Below are positions 48,356 through 57,266 of a DNA stretch of 64,000 nt, piece after piece. Origin of the DNA: Paenarthrobacter sp. JL.01a (GTDB taxonomy: Bacteria > Actinomycetota > Actinomycetes > Actinomycetales > Micrococcaceae); NCBI RefSeq assembly GCF_025452095.1, contig NZ_CP104877.1:1612001-1676000 (forward strand), written 5' to 3'. The position numbers and the translations under genes are program-made. How positions within the stretch are numbered: the first letter of the stretch is position 1; every line of letters begins with the position of its first letter. The notes beneath the pieces are model-generated. The model saw only the letters and a program-made list of their open reading frames with translations, was not told the DNA's origin and ran no database searches.

Positions 48356-48397
48356 CCCAAGGGGGTCTGAAATCCGCGGATTTCAGACCCCCTTGGG
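48356..48397. repeat. Perfect 42-bp palindrome between rnj and ftsK
   Basis: Arms 48356-48376 and 48377-48397 are exact 21-nt inverted copies with no spacer; the centre is CCGCGG and the outer end CCCAAGGGGGTCTG. It starts 20 bp after the rnj stop and ends 15 bp before the ftsK ATG, so the only purine-rich candidate ribosome binding site (TTGGGG) is in its right arm. No U-run follows. It may be a terminator, a protein site or a translational switch. Confidence 0.85.
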
Positions 48398-48411
48398 GTA
48401 GCGTGGCACGT

Positions 48412-51273
48412 ATGGCGACCCGTACTACCTCCACGCCACGAGGCAGCTCCAGCAGTAAATCCGGCGGCAACGGCCGGGGCGGAGCCGCATCCAAATCCAG
48501 CGCCGCGGCGAGCAAAAGCGGCAGGGGCAGCACTGCCCGCACCAAGCAAGCGGCCGCCGTCGAGCCCCAGGCTCCGCTGCCGCTTCGCGTGCTGTCAGGT
48601 GCCTGGCAGGGGATAGGGCATGTGGTGGGCGCCGGCGTCCGGCGCATTGGACACGACGTCAGCGATCTCGACCCCGCGGACCGCCGGGACGGCGCGGCCC
48701 TGTTCAATCTGGTGCTGGGCATCGCCATCGCCACCTTCGCCTGGTGGGGCCTCACCGGATGGCTCCCCGACATCGTCTACAGCGTGGTCAACGGCACCTT
48801 TGGCTGGATGTCGTTGATCCTGCCCTTCATGCTTTTTGTCTGCGCTTTCCGCTTGTTCCGGAAGCCGCAGGACGGCCGTGGCAACAATCGTGTGGGCATC
48901 GGCTTCATGATCATGACCCTGGCCGGTTCCGGACTGGCCCAGGTTATTGGCGGGCAACCCACCGTCGCCGACGGTTTTGACGGACTCCGCCGGGCAGGCG
49001 GCATGCTGGGCTTCCTCGCAGCGGCCCCCCTCGCAGCCATCCATGTGGCTGTTCCGGTCATCATTTACAGCCTCCTGGCCTTTGTTTCCCTGCTGATTGT
49101 CACTGCGACCCCGTTCGGTGCGATTCCTGCCCGGATCCGGGGCGCCTACGAACACCTCATGGGCGTGGACCTCATGGAGGAGACCGGAAAAGACCAGCAC
49201 GACCGCAGCTACCTTTATGGCAACGACGCTTCCACGCCGAAAAAGAAGAAGCGCATGCGCATCTTCGGCAAGGACGAAGAACCCGACGCCGGCCTGGAGG
49301 GTTACGTCGGTGACGAGGCGTTCGAGCACGCCATTGTCGACGACGACGAAACTCCGGCTGCGTCGGCACCGCGCGTTCCGCCCGGCGTGCGGCGCCCGAC
49401 GCAAGCCGAAATCGCGGTGGAGAAGATCAAGGCCGCCCAAGGCCTGGCCGGAGCAAACCCCGGCATCGACAACCCCACCGAGGCCATCCCCGTCCTGACG
49501 CCGGAGATGACCGCGCCTGTGGCGGCCCAGGTCCCGGCACGCCCGGCCACCCCGCCGCCGCCACCCACGCCGATTCCGCAGCGCACCGAGCAATTGTCAC
49601 TGGCCGGCGATGTCACCTACACCCTCCCGGCCTCGGACTACCTGACGCCGGGCTCCATTCCGAAGGAGCGCACGGAAGCCAATGACGCCGTCGTCGCCGC
49701 GCTGACCGACACCCTCACGCAGTTCAACGTCGACGCGCAAGTCACCGGCTTCAGCCGTGGTCCCACCGTGACCCGGTACGAGATCGAGCTTTCGCCCGGC
49801 ACCAAGGTCGAACGCGTCACGGCGTTGTCGAAGAACATTTCCTACGCCGTGGCGTCCAGCGATGTCCGCATCCTCAGCCCCATCCCGGGTAAGTCCGCGA
49901 TCGGTATCGAGATCCCCAACACCGACCGTGAGACTGTCTCCCTCGGCGACGTCCTCCGGAGCCAGAACGCTCGCCGCACGGACCACCCCATGGTCATGGG
50001 CGTGGGCAAGGACGTCGAGGGTGGCTACGTCGTGGCCAACCTTGCCAAGATGCCCCACCTCCTGGTTGCAGGTGCTACCGGTGCAGGTAAGTCGAGCTTT
50101 GTGAACTCGATGATCACCTCCATCCTCATGCGGGCCACTCCGGATGAAGTGCGCATGGTCATGGTGGACCCCAAACGTGTGGAACTGACGGCCTATGAGG
50201 GCGTTCCACACCTCATCACGCCCATCATCACCAACCCGAAGAAGGCCGCTGAGGCGCTGCAGTGGGTGGTCCGGGAGATGGACGCCCGCTACGACGACCT
50301 CGCCAACTACGGCTACAAACACATCGATGACTTCAACAAGGCCGTCCGGGCCGGGAAAGTAACGCCTCCGGTGGACTCGAAGCGGGTCATCAAGCCCTAC
50401 CCGTACCTGCTGGTGATCGTGGACGAACTTGCCGACCTCATGATGGTGGCACCGCGCGATGTTGAAGATTCGATTGTCCGCATCACCCAGTTGGCCCGTG
50501 CCGCTGGTATCCACCTGGTCCTGGCTACCCAGCGACCGTCCGTGGACGTCGTCACCGGCCTCATCAAGGCGAACGTGCCCTCCCGCATGGCTTTCGCCAC
50601 GTCGTCGGTCACGGACTCGCGGGTTGTCCTGGACCAGCCGGGCGCCGAGAAGCTCATCGGCCAGGGTGACGCATTGTTCCTGCCGATGGGTGCTTCCAAG
50701 GCCATGCGTGTCCAGGGCGCCTGGGTTTCGGAATCGGAAATCCACAAGGTCGTGGAGCACGTCAAGGGCCAGTTGCAGGCTGTCTACCGTGATGACGTCG
50801 CGGCCGAAGCCCCCAAGAAGCAGATCGACGACGACATCGGAGACGATCTCGAAGTCCTCCTGCAGGCCACCGAGCTTGTGGTGACCACCCAGTTCGGCTC
50901 GACCTCGATGCTGCAACGCAAGCTGCGTGTTGGCTTCGCGAAAGCCGGCCGCCTCATGGACCTGTTGGAGTCCCGCGGCGTGGTGGGTCCGTCGGAGGGC
51001 TCCAAAGCACGTGACGTCCTGGTCAAGCCCGATGACCTTGCCGCCGTTCTCGCTGCGATGAAGGGCCAGGAGTCACCCGCTGCTCCTGACGCGCACACCG
51101 CGGCCTTGAGCGATAACGCGAACTCGAACATCGCCGTCGGCGGTTACGCAGAGGACCTGGTGCAGGCCGACCTGGACAACAGGTCGCAAGCCATTGACTA
51201 CTTCGACGGTGCGGACACCTCCGATGATGACGACGAGGGCGGCGAGGACGCCTGGTCGCTCACGGGCCGCTAG
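48412..51273 (+). CDS. ftsK: DNA translocase FtsK
   Basis: A 953-residue cell-division DNA pump. A Ser/Gly/Lys-rich N-terminus (~1-50), four helices (~95-225), a Pro-rich linker, then the motor: alpha domain with RGPTVTRYEIELSPGTKVERV in part, Walker A GATGAGKSSFVN (~552-563), Walker B LLVIVDELADLMM (~665), and the C-terminal gamma winged helix (STSMLQRKLRVGFAKAGRLMDLLE in part) that reads KOPS sites. ATG at 48412; GTG 48403 is a possible alternative, longer readings enter the palindrome. Confidence 0.95.
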   Translation: MATRTTSTPRGSSSSKSGGNGRGGAASKSSAAASKSGRGSTARTKQAAAVEPQAPLPLRVLSGAWQGIGHVVGAGVRRIGHDVSDLDPADRRDGAALFNLVLGIAIATFAWWGLTGWLPDIVYSVVNGTFGWMSLILPFMLFVCAFRLFRKPQDGRGNNRVGIGFMIMTLAGSGLAQVIGGQPTVADGFDGLRRAGGMLGFLAAAPLAAIHVAVPVIIYSLLAFVSLLIVTATPFGAIPARIRGAYEHLMGVDLMEETGKDQHDRSYLYGNDASTPKKKKRMRIFGKDEEPDAGLEGYVGDEAFEHAIVDDDETPAASAPRVPPGVRRPTQAEIAVEKIKAAQGLAGANPGIDNPTEAIPVLTPEMTAPVAAQVPARPATPPPPPTPIPQRTEQLSLAGDVTYTLPASDYLTPGSIPKERTEANDAVVAALTDTLTQFNVDAQVTGFSRGPTVTRYEIELSPGTKVERVTALSKNISYAVASSDVRILSPIPGKSAIGIEIPNTDRETVSLGDVLRSQNARRTDHPMVMGVGKDVEGGYVVANLAKMPHLLVAGATGAGKSSFVNSMITSILMRATPDEVRMVMVDPKRVELTAYEGVPHLITPIITNPKKAAEALQWVVREMDARYDDLANYGYKHIDDFNKAVRAGKVTPPVDSKRVIKPYPYLLVIVDELADLMMVAPRDVEDSIVRITQLARAAGIHLVLATQRPSVDVVTGLIKANVPSRMAFATSSVTDSRVVLDQPGAEKLIGQGDALFLPMGASKAMRVQGAWVSESEIHKVVEHVKGQLQAVYRDDVAAEAPKKQIDDDIGDDLEVLLQATELVVTTQFGSTSMLQRKLRVGFAKAGRLMDLLESRGVVGPSEGSKARDVLVKPDDLAAVLAAMKGQESPAAPDAHTAALSDNANSNIAVGGYAEDLVQADLDNRSQAIDYFDGADTSDDDDEGGEDAWSLTGR

Positions 51274-51312
51274 CGCCCAAGTGGGCCGCGCCGAAGACGG
51301 TAGCCTAGAGGG

Positions 51313-51915
51313 GTGACTACAGCCGAGGGCGACAACGCTACTTCCGGCAGTTCCGATGTCTGGAACCTGCCCAACATCCTGACGATGCTGCGCATCGTCC
51401 TGGTGCCCTTCTTTGTCTGGTTCCTGCTGGCCGATAACGGCGAGTACGGGATCTGGCGGTGGGCCGCTGTGCTGGCCTTCGCGGTGGCGATCTATACGGA
51501 CAAGCTCGACGGCGACATCGCCCGGGCGCGCGGCCTTATCACGAACTTCGGCAAGATCGCCGATCCGATAGCGGACAAGCTGCTCATCGGCTCTGCGCTG
51601 GTACTGCTGTCCATCCTGGGGGAGCTGCCATGGTGGGCCACCATCCTTATCCTGGTTCGCGAATGGGGCATCACGGCACTGCGTTTCGTGGTGATCCGCT
51701 ACGGCGTCATGCCTGCATCGCGGGGCGGCAAGCTCAAGACCGTGGTTCAAACCGTCGCAATCTTCCTGTACGTGCTTCCCCTCAAGGCCATTGCTCCCTG
51801 GCTCGGTGACGTTGCGTTTTGGGTCATGATGGTGGCCCTGGCCATCACGCTCTGGACCGGCGTCGAATATGTCATCCAGGCCATGAGGCTGCGTGCTGCC
51901 GGGCGTCGCCGGTGA
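51313..51915 (+). CDS. pgsA: CDP-alcohol phosphatidyltransferase, PgsA type
   Basis: A 200-residue membrane enzyme, probably CDP-diacylglycerol-glycerol-3-phosphate 3-phosphatidyltransferase for phosphatidylglycerol synthesis. N-terminal WNLPNILTMLRIVLVPFFVW (~16-35); the CDP-alcohol motif appears as DKLDGDIARARGLITNFGKIADPIADK in part (LDGDIARARG...GKIADPIAD), with first Asp replaced in spacing DKLDG as in the family. About four to five helices. GTG start; overlaps the cinA-like gene. Confidence 0.92.
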   Translation: MTTAEGDNATSGSSDVWNLPNILTMLRIVLVPFFVWFLLADNGEYGIWRWAAVLAFAVAIYTDKLDGDIARARGLITNFGKIADPIADKLLIGSALVLLSILGELPWWATILILVREWGITALRFVVIRYGVMPASRGGKLKTVVQTVAIFLYVLPLKAIAPWLGDVAFWVMMVALAITLWTGVEYVIQAMRLRAAGRRR

Positions 51916-52415
51916 GGCCCGGTGACGCCGCCTCCGGCATGGCGACGACGGCCGTAGGGATCGCTGTCCGCAACGGAATGACAGTTGCCACGGCCGAGTC
52001 GTTGACCGCCGGGCTCGTTGCGGCAACGCTCGCCAACACTCCCGGTGCCTCCGGCATGTTGCAAGGCGGCGTCATCGCCTACCAGAACTCCGTCAAGGCG
52101 GGGGTTCTGGGCGTTCCGGAAAGTCTTCTCGCGGAGGTTGGTTCAGTTGACGGTGGCGTCGCCGAGGCGATGGCCGACGGCGCGCGCCGGGCTTGCGCTG
52201 CCGACATCGGAATATCGACCACTGGTGTCGCCGGACCCGACCCGCACGACGGCAAGGCAGTAGGCACCGTCTTCGTAGGCGTCGCCTCGTCACAGGGTGC
52301 GGAGTCCTTCGAGTACAGCTTCGCCGGCGACCGGCAGTCCATCCGCGAACAGGCCTGCGAGGCCGCCTTGGCGCGTCTGCTTGCCGCGCTGGGTGAGGTT
52401 GGTTACCGTTCGTAA
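51912..52415 (+). CDS. CinA C-terminal-domain protein (PncC-type amidohydrolase)
   Basis: A 167-residue stand-alone CinA-C domain: GMTVATAESLTAGLVAATLANTPGAS (~26-50; catalytic Ser in AESLTAG), QGGVIAYQNSVKAGVLGVPE and TTGVAGPDPHDGKAVGTVFVG. Such proteins hydrolyse nicotinamide mononucleotide to nicotinate mononucleotide in the NAD salvage cycle. GTG start at 51912 overlaps the pgsA stop (GTGA). The pgsA-cinA-clgR order is a known actinobacterial block. Confidence 0.92.
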   Translation: MRPGDAASGMATTAVGIAVRNGMTVATAESLTAGLVAATLANTPGASGMLQGGVIAYQNSVKAGVLGVPESLLAEVGSVDGGVAEAMADGARRACAADIGISTTGVAGPDPHDGKAVGTVFVGVASSQGAESFEYSFAGDRQSIREQACEAALARLLAALGEVGYRS

Positions 52416-52422
52416 AGTAGTC

Positions 52423-52449
52423 GGGAACAAAAACTCATTGCCAATAGTT
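52423..52449 (+). promoter_or_regulatory. Possible SigH/SigE-type stress promoter of clgR
   Basis: GGGAAC (52423-52428) followed after 18 bp by GTT (52447-52449), the layout of actinobacterial SigH/SigE promoters (GGAAY-N17-19-GTT). In mycobacteria clgR is under such stress sigma factors. A TAGGAT hexamer near 52487 could be the -10 of a second, housekeeping promoter. Assignment is by eye. Confidence 0.4.
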
Positions 52450-52645
52450 GTGTCATTGTGTCGCTTCGGAAGAGCCGGGGCGCCTAGGATGTAAAAACAT
52501 ACCCGGTCCGCCACCCAGCGAACCGGACCAACGAGGGAGCATGGCGATACAGATGGTAAAGCAGCCCGTATCCGTAAACGGCGTTGTCCGCTGGAAGGAT
52601 GTGGGCTTGGCTGATCAGGCACAGAGCGAACAGAAGGAGCGCAAA

Positions 52646-52987
52646 ATGGTTGTACTACGCCACGAGATCGGTGATGTACTGCGCGATGTCCGCCAGCGTC
52701 AGGGCCGTACCCTCCGCGAGGTTTCGCACAGCGCCCGCGTCTCACTTGGCTACTTGAGTGAAGTGGAACGTGGCCAGAAGGAGGCTTCTTCCGAGCTCCT
52801 GTCTTCAATCTGCACAGCCTTGGACGTTCCGTTGTCCCACATGCTTCGCGAAGTCAGCGACCGAGTGGCGGTCGCAGAAGGTGTTGCCGTTCCGGACACC
52901 GTCCCCCAGGAATTCTCGCAGCGCTACGGCCGCGATCTGGACCTCACGGACGACTTCCCCCAGGGAATGCTCTCCGGAGCCCGGTAG
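52646..52987 (+). CDS. clgR: ClgR-type transcriptional regulator of Clp proteolysis
   Basis: A 113-residue XRE-type regulator. The helix-turn-helix spans ~14-70 ([32 protein letters not shown], key part [20 protein letters not shown]). This is the actinobacterial ClgR, activator of clpP/clpC and stress genes. I start it at ATG 52646, which has a perfect AAGGAGC box and gives the usual family length and N-terminus [14 protein letters not shown]; the ATG at 52541 would add 35 residues and has a box too close to it. Followed by a strong terminator. Confidence 0.9.
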   Translation: MVVLRHEIGDVLRDVRQRQGRTLREVSHSARVSLGYLSEVERGQKEASSELLSSICTALDVPLSHMLREVSDRVAVAEGVAVPDTVPQEFSQRYGRDLDLTDDFPQGMLSGAR

Positions 52988-53010
52988 AACGCCCTTTTCA
53001 GGCAACGAAG

Positions 53011-53044
53011 AAGGTCCCCAGCCTCAGGCTGGGGACCTTTTTTC
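53011..53044 (+). terminator. Rho-independent terminator of clgR
   Basis: AAGGTCCCCAGCC (53011-53023) and GGCTGGGGACCTT (53027-53039) are perfect arms with a TCA loop, followed by TTTTTC. The clearest classic terminator in the window. Confidence 0.92.
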
Positions 53045-53078
53045 TTGGCGCAGACCGCTTTGAGTGGCTGATCGCTGG

Positions 53079-53627
53079 TCAGTCGTTGGCTGCTGTGTCG
53101 GAGGCGTCGACTCCGGCTTCCTTGGGGCCGAGGTCCTTCAGGGCGCCGTCACCGTAGATGGCGTTGAGGCGTCCCATGTAATCGGCCAAGGTCTGGACAT
53201 CCTCCAAGGGCCATTCGCCGAGCCGCTCCCTGAAGACCTGCCGGCGGGCATCCTGGACAAGGTGCATCTTTTCCTCGCCCTTGTCCGTCAGGCGGATGGA
53301 CTGCGCGCGGCCATCCTGGGGATCCGCTTCTTTGTAGACCAGGCCGATGCTTTCCAGGAAGGCTATCTGGCGGCTCACGGAGGGCTTGCCCACGCCGATG
53401 CAGGTGGCCAGATCCGTCAGCCGGATCGGACCTTCCCTGCGGATGACCGTCAGCAGGCCGTAGGCAGCCGGTTCCATGTCCGGATGAACCTGGCGGGACA
53501 ACTGATGGGAGATCGAACGGGCGCGGCGCCAGAGCAGGCTCAGCTGGTGTTCCACCTGCTGGAGGGCGTCGTCGACGTCGTCGCCTGGCACGGCAGAACC
53601 TGGCGTGCTCTGGAGAGGATTGCTCAT
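53079..53627 (-). CDS. MarR-family transcriptional regulator
   Basis: A 182-residue winged-helix regulator. DNA-binding region at ~65-115: GPIRLTDLATCIGVGKPSVSRQIAFLESIGLV in part (GVGKPSVSRQIAFLE) and wing DPQDGRAQSIRLTDKG. C-terminal ~30-residue Ala/Asp tail. Start taken at ATG 53627 because a TAGAAT -10-like hexamer lies just upstream, consistent with a leaderless or short-leader mRNA; ATG 53636 is possible. Divergent from DUF3046, no exporter or enzyme partner, so its ligand is unknown. Confidence 0.88.
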   Translation of the reverse strand: MSNPLQSTPGSAVPGDDVDDALQQVEHQLSLLWRRARSISHQLSRQVHPDMEPAAYGLLTVIRREGPIRLTDLATCIGVGKPSVSRQIAFLESIGLVYKEADPQDGRAQSIRLTDKGEEKMHLVQDARRQVFRERLGEWPLEDVQTLADYMGRLNAIYGDGALKDLGPKEAGVDASDTAAND

Positions 53628-53668
53628 GGCAACCATTCTAGAGTCCACTGCCATGAGAGACTCTATCC

Positions 53669-53893
53669 GTGAGGGCAAGTGACTTTTGGCGACTGATGGA
53701 CGACGAATTCGGTGCCGGCTACTCCCGTGTCCTGGCCGGTTCGTTGGTTCTGGCCGGCGTTGGGGGCCGCACGGCCGTCGAGGCTCTGGCCGCCGGTTAC
53801 CATCCCCGCGAGGTATGGCTGGCCGTGTGCGAGGTACAGGACGTGCCTCCCGAGCGCAGGTTGGGAAGGGATATCAAGCCTGCGTCGAACTGA
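53669..53893 (+). CDS. DUF3046 domain protein
   Basis: A 74-residue protein: RASDFWRLMDDEFGAGYSRVLAGSLVLAG, then RTAVEALAAGYHPREVWLAVCEVQDVPPERRLGRD. This is the full DUF3046 domain, a small actinobacterial family almost always encoded just upstream of recA, with no known function. GTG start; shares the intergenic promoter region with the divergent marR gene. Confidence 0.9.
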   Translation: MRASDFWRLMDDEFGAGYSRVLAGSLVLAGVGGRTAVEALAAGYHPREVWLAVCEVQDVPPERRLGRDIKPASN

Positions 53894-53946
53894 ACGGCTA
53901 CTGGCGCGGACAGTAACGGGGGCGGCGGACACGCCGCAGCGTTGTT

Positions 53947-53960
53947 CGAATATCTGTTCG
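53947..53960. promoter_or_regulatory. LexA-type SOS box of recA
   Basis: CGAATATCTGTTCG matches the Gram-positive/actinobacterial LexA consensus CGAACRNRYGTTYG with two differences. It lies ~190 bp upstream of the recA ATG within a 256-bp gap; a TATGCT hexamer at ~53968 may be the -10. The rest of the gap has no gene. Confidence 0.8.
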
Positions 53961-54149
53961 GATCGGGATATGCTCCTGTGAGAGGAAAATTGTTTCCGTA
54001 GGACGCATTCCCCAGCTTCCGGCAGCCAGGTTATCCACATAGCCGTAGTCGGCAACTAAAAATGTCAGGCCGCCGTAATAGCGTCTGACGTGACAGGAAA
54101 GCGGCCTATCGGGCCACTCCACAGCGAGAAAGCATCAGAGGTGTGAACC

Positions 54150-55190
54150 ATGGCGGCAACCCCGGATCGTGAGAAGGCGCTCGAAGCAGCGCTTGCCCAG
54201 ATCGACAAGCAGTTCGGCAAAGGCTCCATCATGCGCCTGGGTGATGACACCCGAGCGCCCATCGAAGTCATTCCCACCGGTTCCATTGCGCTGGACGTGG
54301 CCCTTGGCATTGGCGGCCTGCCCCGTGGCCGCGTCGTGGAAATCTACGGCCCGGAATCCTCGGGTAAGACCACCGTTGCGCTGCACGCCGTTGCCAACGC
54401 ACAGCGCGCCGGCGGCATTGCGGCGTTCATTGACGCCGAGCACGCGCTTGACCCGGACTACGCCGCCAAGCTCGGCGTAGACACCGACGCCCTCCTTGTC
54501 TCACAGCCGGATACCGGTGAGCAGGCATTGGAAATCATGGACATGCTGGTGGGTTCCGGTTCGCTGGACATCATCGTCATCGACTCCGTGGCCGCCCTTG
54601 TTCCCCGGGCCGAAATCGAAGGCGAGATGGGCGACTCCCACGTTGGCCTCCAGGCCCGCCTCATGAGCCAGGCATTGCGTAAGATCACCGGTCGTCTGAG
54701 CCAGACCAAGACCACCGCGATCTTCATCAACCAGCTGCGCGAGAAGATCGGCGTCTTCTTCGGATCGCCGGAGACCACCACCGGTGGTAAGGCTTTGAAG
54801 TTCTACGCATCAGTCCGCATCGACGTCCGCCGCATCCAGACCCTTAAAGAGGGCGCGGATTCCGTTGGTAACCGCACCAAGGCCAAGATCGTCAAAAACA
54901 AGATGGCTCCGCCCTTCAAGATCGCCGAGTTCGACATCATTTACGGTCAGGGCATCTCCCGCGAGGGCGGCATCATCGACATGGGCGTTGAGCACGGCAT
55001 CATCAAGAAGTCGGGTTCATGGTTCACCTATGACGGCGATCAGCTTGGCCAAGGCATGGAAAACTCGCGGCGATTCCTGCGGGACAACCCCGAGCTTGCC
55101 CAGGAGCTGGAGCGCCTGATCAAGGAGAAGCTCGGCGTCGGCGTCAAGCCGGAGGAAGACTCCCCGAAGCTGAAGGCCGTTGACGGCTAG
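54150..55190 (+). CDS. recA: Recombinase RecA
   Basis: A 346-residue recombinase. Walker [14 protein letters not shown] (~67-79), Walker [25 protein letters not shown] in part (~143-165), L2 loop region [22 protein letters not shown] in part and the MAW-like start ([24 protein letters not shown]). ATG at 54150. Drives homologous recombination and LexA self-cleavage; SOS box upstream, recX directly downstream through a hairpin. Confidence 0.98.
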   Translation: MAATPDREKALEAALAQIDKQFGKGSIMRLGDDTRAPIEVIPTGSIALDVALGIGGLPRGRVVEIYGPESSGKTTVALHAVANAQRAGGIAAFIDAEHALDPDYAAKLGVDTDALLVSQPDTGEQALEIMDMLVGSGSLDIIVIDSVAALVPRAEIEGEMGDSHVGLQARLMSQALRKITGRLSQTKTTAIFINQLREKIGVFFGSPETTTGGKALKFYASVRIDVRRIQTLKEGADSVGNRTKAKIVKNKMAPPFKIAEFDIIYGQGISREGGIIDMGVEHGIIKKSGSWFTYDGDQLGQGMENSRRFLRDNPELAQELERLIKEKLGVGVKPEEDSPKLKAVDG

Positions 55191-55722
55191 AACCGGGCCG
55201 GGCCCGGAATCTGCAATAGCTGCAGATTCCGAGCCCGACCCCGAATCCGTGGCACGCGCCATCGTCCTTCGACAGTTAACGATGGCGCCACGGAGCCGGC
55301 TGCAGCTCTCCCGCAAACTGGCCGAGCGCAACGTTCCCGAAGATGTCGCAGAGGCAGTGCTGGACCGCTTCGAAGAAGTTCAGCTCATTGATGACGCTGA
55401 GTTCGCCAGAATGTGGGTTCGAAGCCGTTCGCAGAGCAAGAAGCTTGCCAAGAGTGCGCTTCGGCGCGAACTGTCGGACAAGGGCATCGACCTCGAGTCG
55501 GCAGAAGATGCGCTCTCGCAGCTTAGTGACCAGGACGAAGAATCGGCAGCCCGCGACCTCGTGGAACGCAAGCTTCGCCCGGGCATGAACCTCTCGGATC
55601 GGGCTGAGCGGGACAAGTACACGCGCAGGCTGGCTTCCATGTTGGCGCGCAAGGGCTACGCCCCCTCTTTGGCGTTCAGGATCGTCGGTGAGGTGCTTGC
55701 AGAAGCCGGTACCCTTGAGTAG
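55180..55722 (+). CDS. recX: Regulatory protein RecX
   Basis: A 180-residue RecA modulator. Three helix repeats typical of Rec[53 protein letters not shown] in part ([18 protein letters not shown]), [15 protein letters not shown]-like [14 protein letters not shown], and [19 protein letters not shown]. The start is uncertain: TTG 55180 overlaps recA by 11 nt; a GTG at 55249, after the hairpin, would give a 157-residue protein. Its stop overlaps the miaB GTG by one base. Confidence 0.9.
   Translation: MTARTGPGPESAIAADSEPDPESVARAIVLRQLTMAPRSRLQLSRKLAERNVPEDVAEAVLDRFEEVQLIDDAEFARMWVRSRSQSKKLAKSALRRELSDKGIDLESAEDALSQLSDQDEESAARDLVERKLRPGMNLSDRAERDKYTRRLASMLARKGYAPSLAFRIVGEVLAEAGTLE
55195..55241 (+). 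terminator. recA-recX intercistronic hairpin
   Basis: Arms 55195-55215 and 55221-55241 (21 nt each) pair with two mismatches around an ATAGC loop; the inner GGAATCTGCA / TGCAGATTCC part is perfect. It begins 4 bp after the recA stop. No U-run follows. If the recX TTG start at 55180 is used, recX is translated through it. Probably limits recX relative to recA. Confidence 0.65.
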
Positions 55723-57251
55723 TGAGTTTGACCATTCCTTCCCCAACAGCAGCCCCTAGTCCTTCTGCTGAGCCCAGGACCTACCAGGTCCGGACCTTCG
55801 GCTGCCAGATGAATGTCCATGATTCAGAGCGCATGGCGGGCCTGCTTGAGGACGCCGGCTACGTGCCTGCCGAGGGCGACCTCGCCGACGTCGTGGTCTT
55901 CAACACCTGCGCCGTCCGCGAGAATGCGGACAACAAGCTCTACGGGAACCTGGGCCAGCTACGGCAGGTCAAAGAAGCCAACCCCGGTATGCAGATCGCT
56001 GTTGGGGGATGCCTGGCCCAGAAGGACCGCGAAACCATCGTCCGGAAGGCGCCATGGGTTGACGCTGTTTTTGGCACCCACAACGTTGGAGCGCTCCCGG
56101 CCCTCCTCAACCGCGCGCGGCACAACAATGAGGCCCAGCTCGAGATTCTGGAATCCCTGGATGTCTTTCCGTCCACGCTTCCTACCAAGCGCGAATCCGT
56201 GTATTCGGGGTGGGTTTCCATTTCCGTGGGATGTAACAACACGTGCACGTTCTGCATCGTGCCTTCCCTCCGCGGCAAGGAGAAGGACCGGCGTCCCGGC
56301 GAAATCCTTGCCGAGATCCAGGCCCTCGTTGACGACGGAGTAGTTGAAGTCACCCTTCTCGGACAGAACGTCAACTCGTACGGTGTCGAATTCGGCGACC
56401 GGCAGGCGTTCTCCAAACTCCTGCGTGCCTGTGGCGACATTGAAGGCCTCGAGCGGGTGCGTTTCACGAGTCCCCACCCCGCGGCGTTCACGGACGACGT
56501 CATTGAGGCCATGGCTGAGACCCCCAACGTTATGCCCCAGCTTCACATGCCCCTGCAGTCTGGATCTGACAGGGTACTCAAGGACATGCGCCGTTCGTAC
56601 CGCTCCAGCCGTTTCCTGGGCATCCTGGACAAAGTGCGGGAGCAGATACCGCACGCCGCCATTACAACAGACATCATCGTGGGCTTCCCGGGTGAGACCG
56701 AGGAAGACTTCCAGGCAACGTTGGACGTCGTGGAGAAATCCCGGTTCTCCTCGGCCTTCACCTTCCAGTACTCCAAGCGTCCCGGTACACCGGCAGCTGA
56801 ACTGCCGGACCAGCTGCCCAAAGCGGTGGTCCAGGAGCGTTTCGAACGGCTCACGGCTTTGCAGGACCGCATCGCTGCCGAGGAGAATGCGGCACAGCTT
56901 GGACGCCAGGTCGAGGTATTGGTGACAGCCCAGGCGGGCAGGAAAGCCGGGGAGACCCATCGTCTTTCCGGGCGGTCGAAAGACCAGAGGCTCGTGCACT
57001 TTTCCGTGCCGAACGGTGCGGAGGCTCCGCGCCCCGGTGACTTTGTCACCGTGACCATCACGGAGGCTGCGGCGTTCCACTTGGTGGCCGACCCCGCAAC
57101 AGCCAATGATTATGTCCTGCGGCGTTCGCGCGCTGGAGATGCCTGGGACCGGTCCCAAGCCGACTCCTGCGGCGTCCCCACCCCCGGCGCTTCCAGCGGC
57201 AAGACCGGAGTGTCCTTGGGCATGCCGGCGCTGCCTGCCCGCCGCGCCTGA
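55722..57251 (+). CDS. miaB: tRNA-2-methylthio-N6-dimethylallyladenosine synthase MiaB
   Basis: A 509-residue radical SAM methylthiotransferase for A37 of tRNAs. N-terminal cluster cysteines in TFGCQMN (~27), FNTCAVREN (~63) and GGCLAQ (~98); radical SAM motif CNNTCTFC (~172-179); C-terminal TRAM domain (~385-455), then an ~55-residue tail. It acts after MiaA, encoded 15 bp downstream. Confidence 0.96.
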   Translation: MSLTIPSPTAAPSPSAEPRTYQVRTFGCQMNVHDSERMAGLLEDAGYVPAEGDLADVVVFNTCAVRENADNKLYGNLGQLRQVKEANPGMQIAVGGCLAQKDRETIVRKAPWVDAVFGTHNVGALPALLNRARHNNEAQLEILESLDVFPSTLPTKRESVYSGWVSISVGCNNTCTFCIVPSLRGKEKDRRPGEILAEIQALVDDGVVEVTLLGQNVNSYGVEFGDRQAFSKLLRACGDIEGLERVRFTSPHPAAFTDDVIEAMAETPNVMPQLHMPLQSGSDRVLKDMRRSYRSSRFLGILDKVREQIPHAAITTDIIVGFPGETEEDFQATLDVVEKSRFSSAFTFQYSKRPGTPAAELPDQLPKAVVQERFERLTALQDRIAAEENAAQLGRQVEVLVTAQAGRKAGETHRLSGRSKDQRLVHFSVPNGAEAPRPGDFVTVTITEAAAFHLVADPATANDYVLRRSRAGDAWDRSQADSCGVPTPGASSGKTGVSLGMPALPARRA

Positions 57252-57266
57252 CCGGGTCTGGAATCC

